Shown here piece after piece: positions 50,933-60,532 of a stretch of 64,000 bases of DNA. Made by a program: the position numbers and the translations under genes. The stretch lies in NCBI GenBank assembly GCA_902798915.1, contig CADBYM010000002.1, forward strand, positions 62,001-126,000, in the 5' to 3' direction. Position 1 is the stretch's first letter, and each line of letters starts with the position of its first letter. Origin of the DNA: an uncultured Coriobacteriaceae bacterium. GTDB lineage: Bacteria; Actinomycetota; Coriobacteriia; Coriobacteriales; Atopobiaceae. The notes under the pieces were generated by a model, which searched no databases, was not told the DNA's origin, and saw only the letters and a list, made by a program, of their open reading frames with translations.

Positions 50933-52072
50933 ATGGAGTTCCGCGATTTGGGTGCGCAATATGCATCGATGAAGACCGAGATGGATGAGGCGATCCTCGC
51001 TACGGTCGCCGCAGGGCGCTACATCGGCGGCTCGCCCGTCACCGAGCTGGAACGTCGGCTCGCGGACTACGTCGGCGTGCGTCACTGCGTCACGTGCGCC
51101 AACGGCACCGACGCGCTGCAGCTCGCGCTGATGGCGTGGGGTGTCGGTCCCGGCGATGCCGTCTTCGTGCCCGACTTCACCTTCTTCTCCACCGGCGAGG
51201 TGGTGGCTGCCGTCGGCGCCACCCCCGTCTTCGTAGACGTGGACGAGCGCACCTTCAACATGGACCCAGCATCGCTGCACGGCGCCTACGACCATGTGGT
51301 CGCTCACACAGACCTCAGGCCCCGCGCCGCCGCCCCGGTCGACCTCTTCGGTCTGCCGGCGGACTTCGACCAGCTTTTGCCTCTATGCCGCGAGCTCGGT
51401 CTGCTCGTGCTCGAGGACGGTGCGCAAGGCTTCGGGGGCTCTCTCGACGGGGTGCGCGCCTGTTCGTTCGGCGACGTCGCCACCACGAGCTTCTTCCCCG
51501 CCAAGCCGCTGGGATGCTACGGGGATGGGGGGGCCGTCTTTACCGACGACGACGGTTGGGCCGCCCGAATCCGCAGCCTCGCCGTACACGGCAAGGGTGA
51601 CGGCAAGTACGACAACGTGCGCGTCGGCATGAACAGCCGCCTCGACACCCTCCAGGCCGCCATCCTCGGCGTGAAGCTCTCCGCCTTCGAGGCGCACGAG
51701 GTCGCCGACGTGAACGAGCGTGCGACGTGGTACGGCACGCTCCTCACCGAAGCAGCCCTCGCATTGCCCGAGGTGCCCGCGAACTCGCGTTCCTCTTGGG
51801 CGCAGTACACCGTGCGCCTGCCGGAAGGCTGCGACCGCGACGCGCTCCAAGACGCCCTGCGTGCCGAGGGAATACCTACGATGGTCTACTACCCACGCCC
51901 TATGCACGAGCAGCCGGCCTTCGCGGGCGCGTGCCTATGCCCGGACGGCTGCCCCACGACGGTGCGCCTCTGCGCAACGGTGCTGAGCCTGCCCATGGGA
52001 CCCTACCTCACGCGCGAGGACGCGGAGCAGGTAGCTACGAGCCTGATGCGCCTGCTCGAGTTCACCTCATAA
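50933..52072 (+). CDS. DegT/DnrJ/EryC1-family PLP aminotransferase (WbpE-like)
   Basis: This 379-residue enzyme shows the family motifs CANGTDALQLAL (substrate/PLP phosphate site), EDGAQGFGG and SFFPAKPLGCYGDGGA with Lys191 as the PLP lysine. It uses glutamate to aminate a nucleotide keto-sugar, here probably the C3 position made by the WbpB-like dehydrogenase. The start ATG lies one base after the previous gene's stop and GGAGGT stands nine bases before it. The next gene, the flippase, begins 16 bases after its stop, so sugar synthesis and export genes are in one operon. Confidence 0.9.
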   Translation: MEFRDLGAQYASMKTEMDEAILATVAAGRYIGGSPVTELERRLADYVGVRHCVTCANGTDALQLALMAWGVGPGDAVFVPDFTFFSTGEVVAAVGATPVFVDVDERTFNMDPASLHGAYDHVVAHTDLRPRAAAPVDLFGLPADFDQLLPLCRELGLLVLEDGAQGFGGSLDGVRACSFGDVATTSFFPAKPLGCYGDGGAVFTDDDGWAARIRSLAVHGKGDGKYDNVRVGMNSRLDTLQAAILGVKLSAFEAHEVADVNERATWYGTLLTEAALALPEVPANSRSSWAQYTVRLPEGCDRDALQDALRAEGIPTMVYYPRPMHEQPAFAGACLCPDGCPTTVRLCATVLSLPMGPYLTREDAEQVATSLMRLLEFTS

Positions 52073-52088
52073 CGGCAGGGATGCGTCC

Positions 52089-53492
52089 GTGGACAAACGA
52101 GCGCTTATCAGCAACGCCGTGACCGCCTTCGCGGCGCAGGGCATCGGTCTGCTCGTCGCCGCGATTCAGTCGGTACTCGTACCCAAGGTCCTGGGCGTCG
52201 AGGCATACGGATACTGGCAGCTCTTCGTGTTCTACATCTCGTATGTCGGGTTCTTCCACTTGGGGCTCAACGACGGCGTCTATCTCATCAAGGGCGGCGA
52301 GTCACGCGAGGAAATCTCGAAGCCCTCCGTCAACTCCCAATTCCTCTTCTCGGTGGGCTACCAGCTCGTCTTTGCCGCCGTCATCGTATGTCTCGCGCTG
52401 GCAGGCCTCCTCGGACCCGACCGCTCCTTCATCATCGCGTGCACAGGCGGCTACCTCGTCTTGCACAACGCGGCCGCATACCTCATGTTCGTGCTGCAGG
52501 CCATGAACGAGACGAAGAAGTCCTCGTACGCGACGGTGGTCGAGCGCCTTGCATACTGCCTGCCGCTCTTTGCCCTGCTTGGCACGGGCGTTCTGGACTT
52601 CAGGCCTTACGTGGCCGCGCAGCTGGCCGCCGCCGCGATCCAGCTGCTCTACTGCCTGTACCAGATGCGCGACTTCCCGCACGCGGGCCTACTCACCACG
52701 AGCGAGACGCTCGCGGAGGCCGCAGAATCCATCCGGGTGGGACTGCAACTCATGCTCGCCGGCATCGCGAGCCAGCTCATCCTCGGCATCGCTCGTTTTG
52801 CCATCGACTGGGGCTGGGGCGTCGAGGTGTTCGGCAAGCTCTCGCTCTCCATCACCCTTGCAAACTTCTTCATGGTGTTCGTGAGCCAGGCAAGCATGGT
52901 GCTCTTCCCCGCCATGAGGCAGAGCGAGGCCGGCACGATGCGCCGCTTCGTCGAGACGGCCGAGGCGCTCACGAGCCTTGCGTTCCCCATCCTGTATGTG
53001 AGCTACTTTCCCCTCGTGCTCATCCTCGGCACGTGGCTGCCCGCCTACGCAGAGAGTCTCACCTTCCTGGCCGCGCTCCTGCCCGTCTGCCTCTTTGACT
53101 GCAAGACCAACCTCATCTACTACACCTTCTATAAGGTGGAGCGGCGCGAGCGGACCATGCTTCTCGTCAACCTCGTCGTTGCGGGCTCTGCTGCGCTGGC
53201 CACATGGGGCGCTACCGTTCTTGCTCACTCCTACAACATCGTCATACTGATCGCAGCCATCGCCATCGTGAGCCGCAGCCGATACTGCTCACAAACCATC
53301 GCGCGGGAACTAGACATCACACTCGGGACGCTCCCCTATGCCGAGATTGTGGTCGCCGTGGCCTTCACGGCATGCTGCTCTGCGCTGCCGCTTCTGCCCG
53401 CGTTCGGACTCTACCTCCTGGTGCTTGGCACGTATTTGGTCGCCTACCGCAAGAAGGCCCGTCTCGCATTCCGCGCAATCGGACGATCGTAG
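52089..53492 (+). CDS. Wzx-like polysaccharide flippase (MOP superfamily)
   Basis: This 467-residue protein has about twelve hydrophobic helices spread over its length and an N-terminal segment SNAVTAFAAQGIGLLVAAIQ typical of Wzx/RfbX flippases that move undecaprenyl-linked oligosaccharides across the membrane. A Wzy polymerase is not obvious next to it; the two large membrane proteins nearby belong to other groups. The start is GTG at 52089. The presence of both a flippase and an ABC exporter ATPase means that two glycans, or a main chain and a side-chain unit, may be exported separately (inference). Confidence 0.87.
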   Translation: MDKRALISNAVTAFAAQGIGLLVAAIQSVLVPKVLGVEAYGYWQLFVFYISYVGFFHLGLNDGVYLIKGGESREEISKPSVNSQFLFSVGYQLVFAAVIVCLALAGLLGPDRSFIIACTGGYLVLHNAAAYLMFVLQAMNETKKSSYATVVERLAYCLPLFALLGTGVLDFRPYVAAQLAAAAIQLLYCLYQMRDFPHAGLLTTSETLAEAAESIRVGLQLMLAGIASQLILGIARFAIDWGWGVEVFGKLSLSITLANFFMVFVSQASMVLFPAMRQSEAGTMRRFVETAEALTSLAFPILYVSYFPLVLILGTWLPAYAESLTFLAALLPVCLFDCKTNLIYYTFYKVERRERTMLLVNLVVAGSAALATWGATVLAHSYNIVILIAAIAIVSRSRYCSQTIARELDITLGTLPYAEIVVAVAFTACCSALPLLPAFGLYLLVLGTYLVAYRKKARLAFRAIGRS

Positions 53493-53508
53493 ATCGTGAG
53501 GTACCGTC

Positions 53509-54603
53509 GTGATTAGACTCAGCATCTGCTTTGCCGTGTACAACCAGTCGGAGATGCTCGCCGCCAACCTGCGCGAGCTCGTCACGTGCACGCGCGACGA
53601 CGTTGAGTTTGTGGTGTGCGATGACTGTTCGACGGAGGACATCGCAGGACTCGTCTCGGCCTTTGACGATCCCCGCATCCGCTACGTGCGCAACGAGCAC
53701 AACCTCGGTCACGACCTCAACATCTTGCATGCGCTCGACGAGTGCCGAGGCACCCACATCCTCCTGCTCCGCACGCGCGACATGGCGTGCGTCAACGCCC
53801 TCGATGACGTCATGAACGTCCTGGACGAGAACCCCAACGCCGGCTACTTCCTGTTCTCCGCCGAAGATGAGCGGGGCAACCTACGAATGAACCTTCCCGA
53901 CAGAACCTATGCCGCAGGCCTTGATGCGGCCAAGGCCAACGGCACCCTGCTCATACATCCCAGCGGCAGCATCTACGCACGACGGTTCTTCCGCACGGAA
54001 CTCTATCGCACGTACATCCGGGCATACTTCGACACGCATTACGGATTCGTCGCCCATCAGCTCATACGCGATGACCTCGTACAGAACGCCGACTTCGTGA
54101 CCTCGCACGTCAGGGGATGGAAATACGCGAACACGCTCAGCGCCGAGGACGTCGCGGTCAACAGCACGAGGACCGGAACCAACGTCTACGCTCCCGAGTA
54201 CTCCTATCCGCGCTATGCCTGCGAGTTCGACTTCGTGCGCAACGAGCTTGAGGGAGAGGTGCGAACCAGCGTACTCTGCTCGGTCGTGCGCAGGTACTAT
54301 GAGCAGTTCCTGCTGCACCTGCCCTCGATCCTCAGGGATGAGCGCTATGCCACGCACTACAACAGCCGAACGCAGTCGATTGACACCCACGTTGAGGCGC
54401 TGAAGCTCGACGCACTTACCCGCCACCTCATGGAGGGGCTTCCCGAGCAGGATTGCGCGAGCATACGTGCGGTCGCAAGTGCCCAGACCCTGCGCTCGCA
54501 CACCATCTACCCCGTCATGCGCGCGATGAGGGACGCCATCGTGGCATGCCGGCCAGCCTACGGCCTTGCTCGCAAGGCGCTTGCCCTCGTCGGCAGGAGC
54601 TAG
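53509..54603 (+). CDS. GT2 glycosyltransferase
   Basis: This 364-residue protein has an N-terminal GT-A domain: LSICFAVYNQSEM (4-16) and VVCDDCSTED (34-43) for nucleotide-sugar binding; the usual DxD position reads LRTRD, which departs from the consensus. Two-thirds of the protein is C-terminal and has no recognised motif. It probably adds one sugar of the repeat unit made by this operon. The start is GTG with GAGGT about eight bases before it, 16 bases after the flippase stop. Confidence 0.85.
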   Translation: MIRLSICFAVYNQSEMLAANLRELVTCTRDDVEFVVCDDCSTEDIAGLVSAFDDPRIRYVRNEHNLGHDLNILHALDECRGTHILLLRTRDMACVNALDDVMNVLDENPNAGYFLFSAEDERGNLRMNLPDRTYAAGLDAAKANGTLLIHPSGSIYARRFFRTELYRTYIRAYFDTHYGFVAHQLIRDDLVQNADFVTSHVRGWKYANTLSAEDVAVNSTRTGTNVYAPEYSYPRYACEFDFVRNELEGEVRTSVLCSVVRRYYEQFLLHLPSILRDERYATHYNSRTQSIDTHVEALKLDALTRHLMEGLPEQDCASIRAVASAQTLRSHTIYPVMRAMRDAIVACRPAYGLARKALALVGRS

Positions 54604-54684
54604 CGGGCCACATCAAGTCATCCTCGCTGACCGCCTACGTGCTATCCTTGAGCGGCATGCAACACCGATTGAAGCGAGGCGTCC

Positions 54685-56352
54685 ATGGCGTCAGAACCGC
54701 AGCACCTCAAGCAGGGAGAATCACTCGGGGCGCAACCGATGTCACTCTTTGCGCGACTCATATCGCTGGCGCTCCTTGCGGCCGCCTCATGCCTCGTGGC
54801 AATGGCACTCTGCTTCGTCGTCGCGCAGGTACGCGGGTCCTTCAGCTCGGGAGGCTGGTTCAACCGCTTTTGGTTCGTCTTCTTTGCAATCACCTGCTTC
54901 GCGGGCGGGACGTTCGTCGTCTGCCGCGACTGGTTGGCCACCAAGCCGGAGCGCCTCTACCTCGTTGTTGTGCTCTGCATGACCACGCTCTTCTCTTGGT
55001 CCTTCTCGGTACGTGAGCTTGGATGGGACGTTGGAACCCACTACCGCAACATCCTGCGCCTGGCCGACTGGGAGGGAGACGTCGAGGCAACCACCTCCGA
55101 CCTCTCAATCATCCAGACGAACCCGCCCGATGTGGGCGACGGAGGCGAGCTTAGGACCATCGACGCCCAAGAAGAGGTACTTGACGAACAAGATGCCCAG
55201 TTCGCCACCACCCTCGATCGCCCGACGGGTCTGCTCGCCTACGCGACGAGTGTCGAGTACCTTCCCTATGCGCTCACGATGTCGGTCTGTGGCCTGTGCG
55301 GACTCTCCTTCTCGCGTACGCTGCTCCTCGTCCGGTTGACGGGTGGCATCGTCTACTCCATCGTGACGTTCCTTGGCATGCGCAAGCTCCGATGGGGCAA
55401 GATGCTCTATGCGGCCATCGCCCTGCTTCCGACAGCCGTGTTCCTCGCGGCCGAGCTCGGGTACTCATATTGGTTGCTCTCGCTCTGCCTGTACGGCTTC
55501 GCCACGCTCATGGGCATGATGCAGGACAACGTGAGGGTAAGGATTCCCTCGCTTCTGGGCATGCTCGCGGCGCTCTTTGTGGGCATGCTGCCGCGCGTCG
55601 TGTACTTCCCGCTCATCTTCCTCTGCCTGCTCGTGCCCACGGAACGGTTCTCGAGCAAGCGGCTTGCCTGGGCATACCGGACCCTCATCATCGGATCGGC
55701 CTTCGCGGCACTTGGCGTGTGGTTGGTGCCCCGACTCATGGCGGGCCTGGGATCAGGTGACTCACGCGGTGGCGGCACCGTTGACCCCACGGCGCAGGTC
55801 GCCTACATACTATCGCATCCACTCGAGTACGCTCAGACGCTGCTACGCTTCGTGATGCCACCGCTTTCGATGGAAGGCGGGGTACCCGACACCGAAGGTC
55901 ACAACCTCATTGGCGGATTCCTCTCTGTGGAGGCATCGCCAGGCCTGCTCGCGAACTACGGCTACCTCCCACGCACGCAGTGGCCGTTCACGGCCGTGCT
56001 CTGGGTAGTCCTTCTGTGGACGACGCTCACCGACAAGGACCACACGCATCGGCTCGGCATCCTACCCGGCATCGTGAGCCTTGTGCTGTGCCTTGGTGTC
56101 TTCCTCATGATAGTGACGGCGCTGTACTTTGACTTTACCCCCGTAGGTCTGGACGAAATCCACGGCGTCCAGAGGCGCTACCTGCTACCGATGATATTCC
56201 CGCTCCTCATGTTCGTGGGACCCACATTCCTCGGGCTGACCGGAGAGAGCCGTCGCACCAACGCAACGTGGTACAACGGCTCGGTCCTCGGGTGCATGAC
56301 GGCAATCCTGCTTGGCAGCTTTTGGTGCTCGTGCATCTCGCTCATCGTATAG
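54685..56352 (+). CDS. DUF2142-family multi-pass membrane protein
   Basis: This 555-residue protein has about ten or more membrane helices. A long outer loop after the first helices (about 115-180) begins ELGWDVGTHYRNILRL and matches the DUF2142 pattern of proteins found in glycan loci of Gram-positive bacteria and thought to be GT-C-like transferases or polymerases. A second outer loop (about 385-440) is Gly/Pro-rich (GGVPDTEGHNLIGGFL). Its function in this cluster could be polymerisation or sugar addition on the outer face, using the polyprenyl-phosphate sugar made by the DPM-like enzyme. It is convergent with rfbB. Confidence 0.8.
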   Translation: MASEPQHLKQGESLGAQPMSLFARLISLALLAAASCLVAMALCFVVAQVRGSFSSGGWFNRFWFVFFAITCFAGGTFVVCRDWLATKPERLYLVVVLCMTTLFSWSFSVRELGWDVGTHYRNILRLADWEGDVEATTSDLSIIQTNPPDVGDGGELRTIDAQEEVLDEQDAQFATTLDRPTGLLAYATSVEYLPYALTMSVCGLCGLSFSRTLLLVRLTGGIVYSIVTFLGMRKLRWGKMLYAAIALLPTAVFLAAELGYSYWLLSLCLYGFATLMGMMQDNVRVRIPSLLGMLAALFVGMLPRVVYFPLIFLCLLVPTERFSSKRLAWAYRTLIIGSAFAALGVWLVPRLMAGLGSGDSRGGGTVDPTAQVAYILSHPLEYAQTLLRFVMPPLSMEGGVPDTEGHNLIGGFLSVEASPGLLANYGYLPRTQWPFTAVLWVVLLWTTLTDKDHTHRLGILPGIVSLVLCLGVFLMIVTALYFDFTPVGLDEIHGVQRRYLLPMIFPLLMFVGPTFLGLTGESRRTNATWYNGSVLGCMTAILLGSFWCSCISLIV

Positions 56353-56389
56353 CGACCACCGGGAAATCCCGACGGTCGATCGTCGCTAT
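56349..56389. terminator. hairpin between convergent DUF2142 and rfbB genes
   Basis: ATAGCGAC pairs with GTCGCTAT with an inner CGGGA-AA-TCCCG stem. It spans the stop codons of both convergent genes and has no U-tract, so it may terminate both strands weakly. Confidence 0.5.
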
Positions 56390-57489
56390 CGGTCGGCGTA
56401 CATACGCTCGTAGTAGTCCTGATACGCACCGCTCGTGACGTGCTCTACCCACTCGGGGTTGTCGAGGTACCAACGGATGGTTTTGACGATGCCCTCCTCG
56501 TAGGGAGTCTCGGGATACCAGCCCAGTTCGGCACGAATCTTGTCTGGAGCCATCCCATAGCGACGGTCGTGCCCCGCACGGTCGGTGACATAGGTGATGA
56601 GGCCCTCGTTGACGTTCTCGTCCCCCGTCACCTCGCGCACCTGGGCGATGATGGTCTTGACGATGTAGATGTTCGCGCGCTCGTTGTGACCACCCACGTT
56701 GTACACCTCGCCGATGCGTCCCTCGCGCACCACCATGTCAATGGCCTTGCAGTGGTCGTCCACGTAAAGCCAGTCGCGCACGTTGAGGCCGTCCCCGTAG
56801 ACGGGCAGCGCCTTGTGGTGCAGGGCGTTGTTGATCATCAGCGGGATGAGCTTCTCGGGGAACTGGTAGGGACCGTAATTGTTCGAGCAGCGCGTGATAA
56901 GCGCGGGGAAGCCATACGTGTCGTGATACGCCTTGACGAAGAGGTCGGCCGAGGTCTTCGACGCACTGTAGGGGCTGTGCGGGTTGAGCGGCGTATCCTC
57001 ACGAAAGTAGTCCGTATGTGCGGGATCGGCGGGGCTGCCGTTGGCATTGAGCGCCTCGGGGATGGACAGCGAGCCGTACACCTCATCTGTGCCCACCTGC
57101 AGATAGCGATGCGCACCGAAGCCTCCCTCGCCGTCGTTCCACGCGGCACGACAGCAGTTGAGGAGGTTCACGGTACCCATCACGTTCGTATCGGCAAAGA
57201 TGCCTGGGTTCTCGATCGAGCGGTCCACGTGGCTTTCGGCCGCAAAGTTGATCACGTAGTCGGGATCGTACTCAGCAAGGACCTTGGCCATCGCCTCGGC
57301 GTCACGGATGTCGGCATGCACGAAGGTGTAGCGCGAATCACCCTCCACGTCGCGTAGGTTCTCGAGGTTGCCCGCATAGGTCAATGCATCCAGATTGATG
57401 ACCCGGGCATTCGCATGCTTGCGGAGCACATAGAGAACGAAGTTCGAGCCAATGAACCCGGCACCACCGGTCACGAGATAGGTTGCCAT
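56386..57489 (-). CDS. rfbB: dTDP-glucose 4,6-dehydratase
   Basis: This 367-residue SDR enzyme has the NAD motif GGAGFIGS, the substrate-linked NFAAESHVDRS, the active-site TDEVYG and YSASKTSADLF, all diagnostic of RfbB/RmlB. It converts dTDP-glucose to dTDP-4-keto-6-deoxyglucose, step two of dTDP-L-rhamnose synthesis in the cytoplasm. GAGGAG lies six bases before the ATG at 57489. It is last in a minus-strand set: rfbA, rfbD, a GT2 gene, then rfbB after a gap of about 105 bases. No rfbC (3,5-epimerase) is seen among them. Confidence 0.96.
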   Translation of the reverse strand: MATYLVTGGAGFIGSNFVLYVLRKHANARVINLDALTYAGNLENLRDVEGDSRYTFVHADIRDAEAMAKVLAEYDPDYVINFAAESHVDRSIENPGIFADTNVMGTVNLLNCCRAAWNDGEGGFGAHRYLQVGTDEVYGSLSIPEALNANGSPADPAHTDYFREDTPLNPHSPYSASKTSADLFVKAYHDTYGFPALITRCSNNYGPYQFPEKLIPLMINNALHHKALPVYGDGLNVRDWLYVDDHCKAIDMVVREGRIGEVYNVGGHNERANIYIVKTIIAQVREVTGDENVNEGLITYVTDRAGHDRRYGMAPDKIRAELGWYPETPYEEGIVKTIRWYLDNPEWVEHVTSGAYQDYYERMYADR

Positions 57490-57594
57490 ACAGACTCCTC
57501 GCATGGTCAGAGAAACAAGTCCCTGCTAGTTTACGCGTCGAGCCGCAAGGCTGGTTGAATCCATGGAACAAACAGCACGAATCAATCGGACACG

Positions 57595-58596
57595 TTACGA
57601 CGCTCGGCGCACCCGATCCTCCGCAAAGGCCTTCGCGCACTCCAGCTCCCAGGCACGTCGGCTCGCCTTGACCTCAGTGTCGAGGATGATGCCCACGGCA
57701 ACGAAGAGCGCCGCCAGGATCCCAAAGCCCATGGCGAGAAACGCCGTGGGGAAGCGGGCGACGAGTCCCGTGTGCCGGTACTCATATACCACCGGCAGGC
57801 CAAGCGCAAGACAGATGACGAGAAAGACCGTCGCCAGCAGCATGAAGAACGGAAGCGGGCGATAGTCCTTGAAGAGCGAGGCGATCATGCGCAGCACCTT
57901 GAGTCCGTCCGAGAAGGTGTTGAGCTTCGAGACGCTTCCCTCCGGACGGTCCCGATAGGCAATGGGCACCTGTTCGATGCGCCAGCGCTTGTCCACCGCA
58001 TGGATGGAGAGCTCGGTCTCGAGCTCGAATCCCGGGGAGAGGACCGGATACGTACGCACGAAGGGACGACTCATAGCCCGATAGCCCGTCATTACGTCGG
58101 TATACTCGAAGCCGTAGAGCACCTTGATGAGCCACCGCACCAACCCGTTGCCAAAGCCATGAAACTGCCGCTTGTTCTCGGCGCCATACGTACCATTGGA
58201 GAGCCGGTCCCCCACCACGTGGTCCGCCCTGCCCTCAAGCACCGGGCGGACGAGGTCGGGTGCCGCCTCTGCCGGGTAGGTATCGTCGCCGTCCACCATG
58301 AGGTAGCAGTCCGCGTCAATGTCGCGCAGCATCTGCCGCACCGCGTTGCCCTTGCCCTGGCGAGGCTCAAAGCGCACGTGCGCACCGTGCGAACGCGCCA
58401 CCTCCGCCGTGCGGTCGGAGCTGTTGTTGTCGTACACCCACACCTCCGCCGTGGGCAGCACCCGACGAAAGTCGTCCACCACCTTGCCGACGGTCAGTTC
58501 CTCGTTGTAGCAAGGTATGAGCACGGCGATGGCACCTTCGAGCGAAGAATCGCCACCGCACTCGGCACGCACACTTGCCCCTTCAGCACCCCGCAT
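57595..58596 (-). CDS. GT2 glycosyltransferase with C-terminal membrane helices (DPM-like)
   Basis: This 333-residue protein has a GT-A domain: VLIPCYNEELTVG, VYDNNSSDRT and MVDGDDTYPAEA, with NGLVRWLIKVLYGFEYTDVMTGYRAM as typical acceptor region. Two membrane helices follow near the C-terminus (about 240-300), so it resembles polyprenyl-phosphate glucose/mannose synthases with a membrane anchor (GtrB/ArnC-like). It could supply a lipid-linked sugar donor for side-chain addition on the outer face. Its ATG follows the rfbD stop after one base, so it is coupled to dTDP-rhamnose synthesis. Confidence 0.88.
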   Translation of the reverse strand: MRGAEGASVRAECGGDSSLEGAIAVLIPCYNEELTVGKVVDDFRRVLPTAEVWVYDNNSSDRTAEVARSHGAHVRFEPRQGKGNAVRQMLRDIDADCYLMVDGDDTYPAEAAPDLVRPVLEGRADHVVGDRLSNGTYGAENKRQFHGFGNGLVRWLIKVLYGFEYTDVMTGYRAMSRPFVRTYPVLSPGFELETELSIHAVDKRWRIEQVPIAYRDRPEGSVSKLNTFSDGLKVLRMIASLFKDYRPLPFFMLLATVFLVICLALGLPVVYEYRHTGLVARFPTAFLAMGFGILAALFVAVGIILDTEVKASRRAWELECAKAFAEDRVRRAS

Positions 58597-58597
58597 G

Positions 58598-59443
58598 CTA
58601 ATAGCCACCCAAGTATTTCGCAAGCGCCTCGCGCCACGGACGCATGTCGTTGCCGATGGTCGCTTCCAGCCGTGCGTTGCGCAGCGACGAGAACGCCGGG
58701 CGATCCGCCGACTCAGGATGCATGCGCTTCCACTCGGCCGAGGTACAGCGCTTCACCGTACACGAGACACCGGTGAGCTCGAATGCCGCCTGGGCCAAGT
58801 CCGCCCACGAGCAGGTCCCCTCATTGGTGCAGTGCCATATCCCGTACTCCTCGCTCTTGCCAATCCGTAGCAGTTGACACGCAAGGTCGGTTGCAGAGGT
58901 GGGATTGCCCAGCTGGTCGTCCACCACCGTCACCTCGTCGAAGCGGTCGGCGAGCGAGAGCATCGTGCGCACGAAGTTCTTGCCCTCACCATAGAGCCAT
59001 GCCGTCCTAACCACGTGCGTGCGCGGGTTCGCCGCAAGTGCCAGTCCCTCCCCGGCAAGCTTCGAACGACCATAGGCAGATATGGGCGCGGGCACATCCG
59101 TCTCCACGCGCTCACCCGACTCGTTGCCAGGAAACACATAGTCCGTCGATACGTGCACCAACGTCGCGCCACAGGCGGCGCAGGCGCGCGCGAGGTTCAT
59201 GGGACCGAGCGCATTAGCGGCAAAGGCAGCGGGGAAGTCCGCCTCACAGCCGTCCACATTGGTAAAGGCCGCGCAGTTGTAGACGACCTCATAGGGACCA
59301 TGTGCCACAAACCAGGCATCGACCGACGCCGCGTCGCTGATGTCGAGTTCGGGCAGATCGACCCAGTCGGCCCCATCCGGTCCGAGCTCTGCTCTGATCG
59401 CTCGTCCAAGCTGTCCGTTGCATCCCGTTACCAAAACACGCAT
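58598..59443 (-). CDS. rfbD: dTDP-4-dehydrorhamnose reductase
   Basis: This 281-residue SDR enzyme has GCNGQLGR (N-terminal NADPH motif), NCAAFTNVDGCE, HVSTDYVFPG and YGRSKLAGE with the catalytic Tyr-x3-Lys, all matching RfbD/RmlD. It reduces dTDP-6-deoxy-L-lyxo-4-hexulose to dTDP-L-rhamnose with NADPH. It lies 12 bases after the rfbA stop on the same strand and ends one base before the GT2 start, placing it in the centre of the rhamnose operon. The protein has no N-terminal RmlC fusion, so the missing epimerase must be elsewhere. Confidence 0.95.
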   Translation of the reverse strand: MRVLVTGCNGQLGRAIRAELGPDGADWVDLPELDISDAASVDAWFVAHGPYEVVYNCAAFTNVDGCEADFPAAFAANALGPMNLARACAACGATLVHVSTDYVFPGNESGERVETDVPAPISAYGRSKLAGEGLALAANPRTHVVRTAWLYGEGKNFVRTMLSLADRFDEVTVVDDQLGNPTSATDLACQLLRIGKSEEYGIWHCTNEGTCSWADLAQAAFELTGVSCTVKRCTSAEWKRMHPESADRPAFSSLRNARLEATIGNDMRPWREALAKYLGGY

Positions 59444-59455
59444 GCTCGCAGTCCT

Positions 59456-60358
59456 TTACACCTCGAAGCTCTTCTCTGGTACGAACCGCCCTTCGGCGAC
59501 CTTGCGCAGGTGCGCGCCGTAATCGCTCTTGCCGTAACGTTCCGCGCACTCCAAAAGCCTCTCGCGCGAGACCCAGCCATTGCCGAACGCAATCTCCTCG
59601 GGTACCGAGACGGGCAAGTCCTGTGCCCGCTCAACCGTGCGCACGAACTGCGACGCCTCGAAGAGGCTCTCCATCGTGCCGGTGTCGAGCCACGCAAAGC
59701 CACGGCCCAGCGTGATGACGTCAAGCTCTCCGCGACCGAGGTAGCGTGCGTTGAGGTCGGTAATCTCGTATTCTCCCCGTGCGGACGGCTTCACCGCCTT
59801 TGCCTCCGAGACGACGCCTGCAGGGTAGAAATACAGGCCGGTAACGGCGTAGTTGCTCTTTGGGTGGACAGGCTTCTCCTCAATGGAAATCGCGTTGAAG
59901 TCCTCGTCGAACTCCACCACGCCAAAGCGCTCGGGATCGTCCACGTGATATCCAAAGACCGTCGCACGACCCTCGTCGGCCGCTCTTGCCGCAGCTCTCA
60001 GGCGCTTGCTGAGGCCGTTGCCATAGAAGATGTTGTCACCGAGGACCATGGCACAGGGGCCATCGCCCACGAAGTCTTCTCCGATGACAAACGCCTGCGC
60101 AAGGCCGTCCGGCGATGGCTGCACCGCATACGAGATGTGCACCCCGAAGTCCGTGCCGTCACCGAGGAGGCGTTCGAAGTTGGGCAGGTCCTGTGGAGTG
60201 GAGATGAGCAGGATGTCGCGAATGCCCGCGAGCATGAGCGTAGCGAGCGGATAGTAGACCATGGGCTTGTCATATACGGGAAGCAGCTGCTTGCTGGTGA
60301 CGGTAGTGAGCGGATAAAGCCTGGTACCGGAACCGCCGGCAAGAATGATGCCCTTCAT
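59456..60358 (-). CDS. rfbA: glucose-1-phosphate thymidylyltransferase
   Basis: This 300-residue enzyme has [13 protein letters not shown] (6-18), the nucleotide-binding loop, with [24 protein letters not shown] and [13 protein letters not shown]. It makes dTDP-glucose from dTTP and glucose-1-phosphate, the first step of dTDP-rhamnose synthesis. The ATG at 60358 is chosen because it starts the conserved MKGIILAGG and has GAGG about nine bases upstream. It leads the minus-strand rfb operon. The 174 bases upstream, shared with a divergent membrane-protein gene, hold its promoter; a CATAAT -10-like box is at 60399-60404 on the minus strand but its -35 is poor. Confidence 0.96.
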   Translation of the reverse strand: MKGIILAGGSGTRLYPLTTVTSKQLLPVYDKPMVYYPLATLMLAGIRDILLISTPQDLPNFERLLGDGTDFGVHISYAVQPSPDGLAQAFVIGEDFVGDGPCAMVLGDNIFYGNGLSKRLRAAARAADEGRATVFGYHVDDPERFGVVEFDEDFNAISIEEKPVHPKSNYAVTGLYFYPAGVVSEAKAVKPSARGEYEITDLNARYLGRGELDVITLGRGFAWLDTGTMESLFEASQFVRTVERAQDLPVSVPEEIAFGNGWVSRERLLECAERYGKSDYGAHLRKVAEGRFVPEKSFEV

Positions 60359-60532
60359 GAACGACCACCTCTGGAAGCTTGATGTCTGCGTGAGTACCAT
60401 TATGACACGTTGGGGCGCTATTTGCGCGTTCTGGTATGCTCAGAATGTTTGTTTGAAGATTCGAGTGACAGGAATGCCGCACCCGCCGTGCGCGAAGCCC
60501 GCCATTCATCCCGGCCGTCTGGAGGAAGCCAC

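Noticed and set aside
60359..60532. Clear sigma-70 promoters in the rfbA/membrane-protein divergent region
   Set aside because: CATAAT (minus) and TATGCT (plus) boxes can be seen but neither has a convincing -35 at the right distance, so no promoter feature was called.
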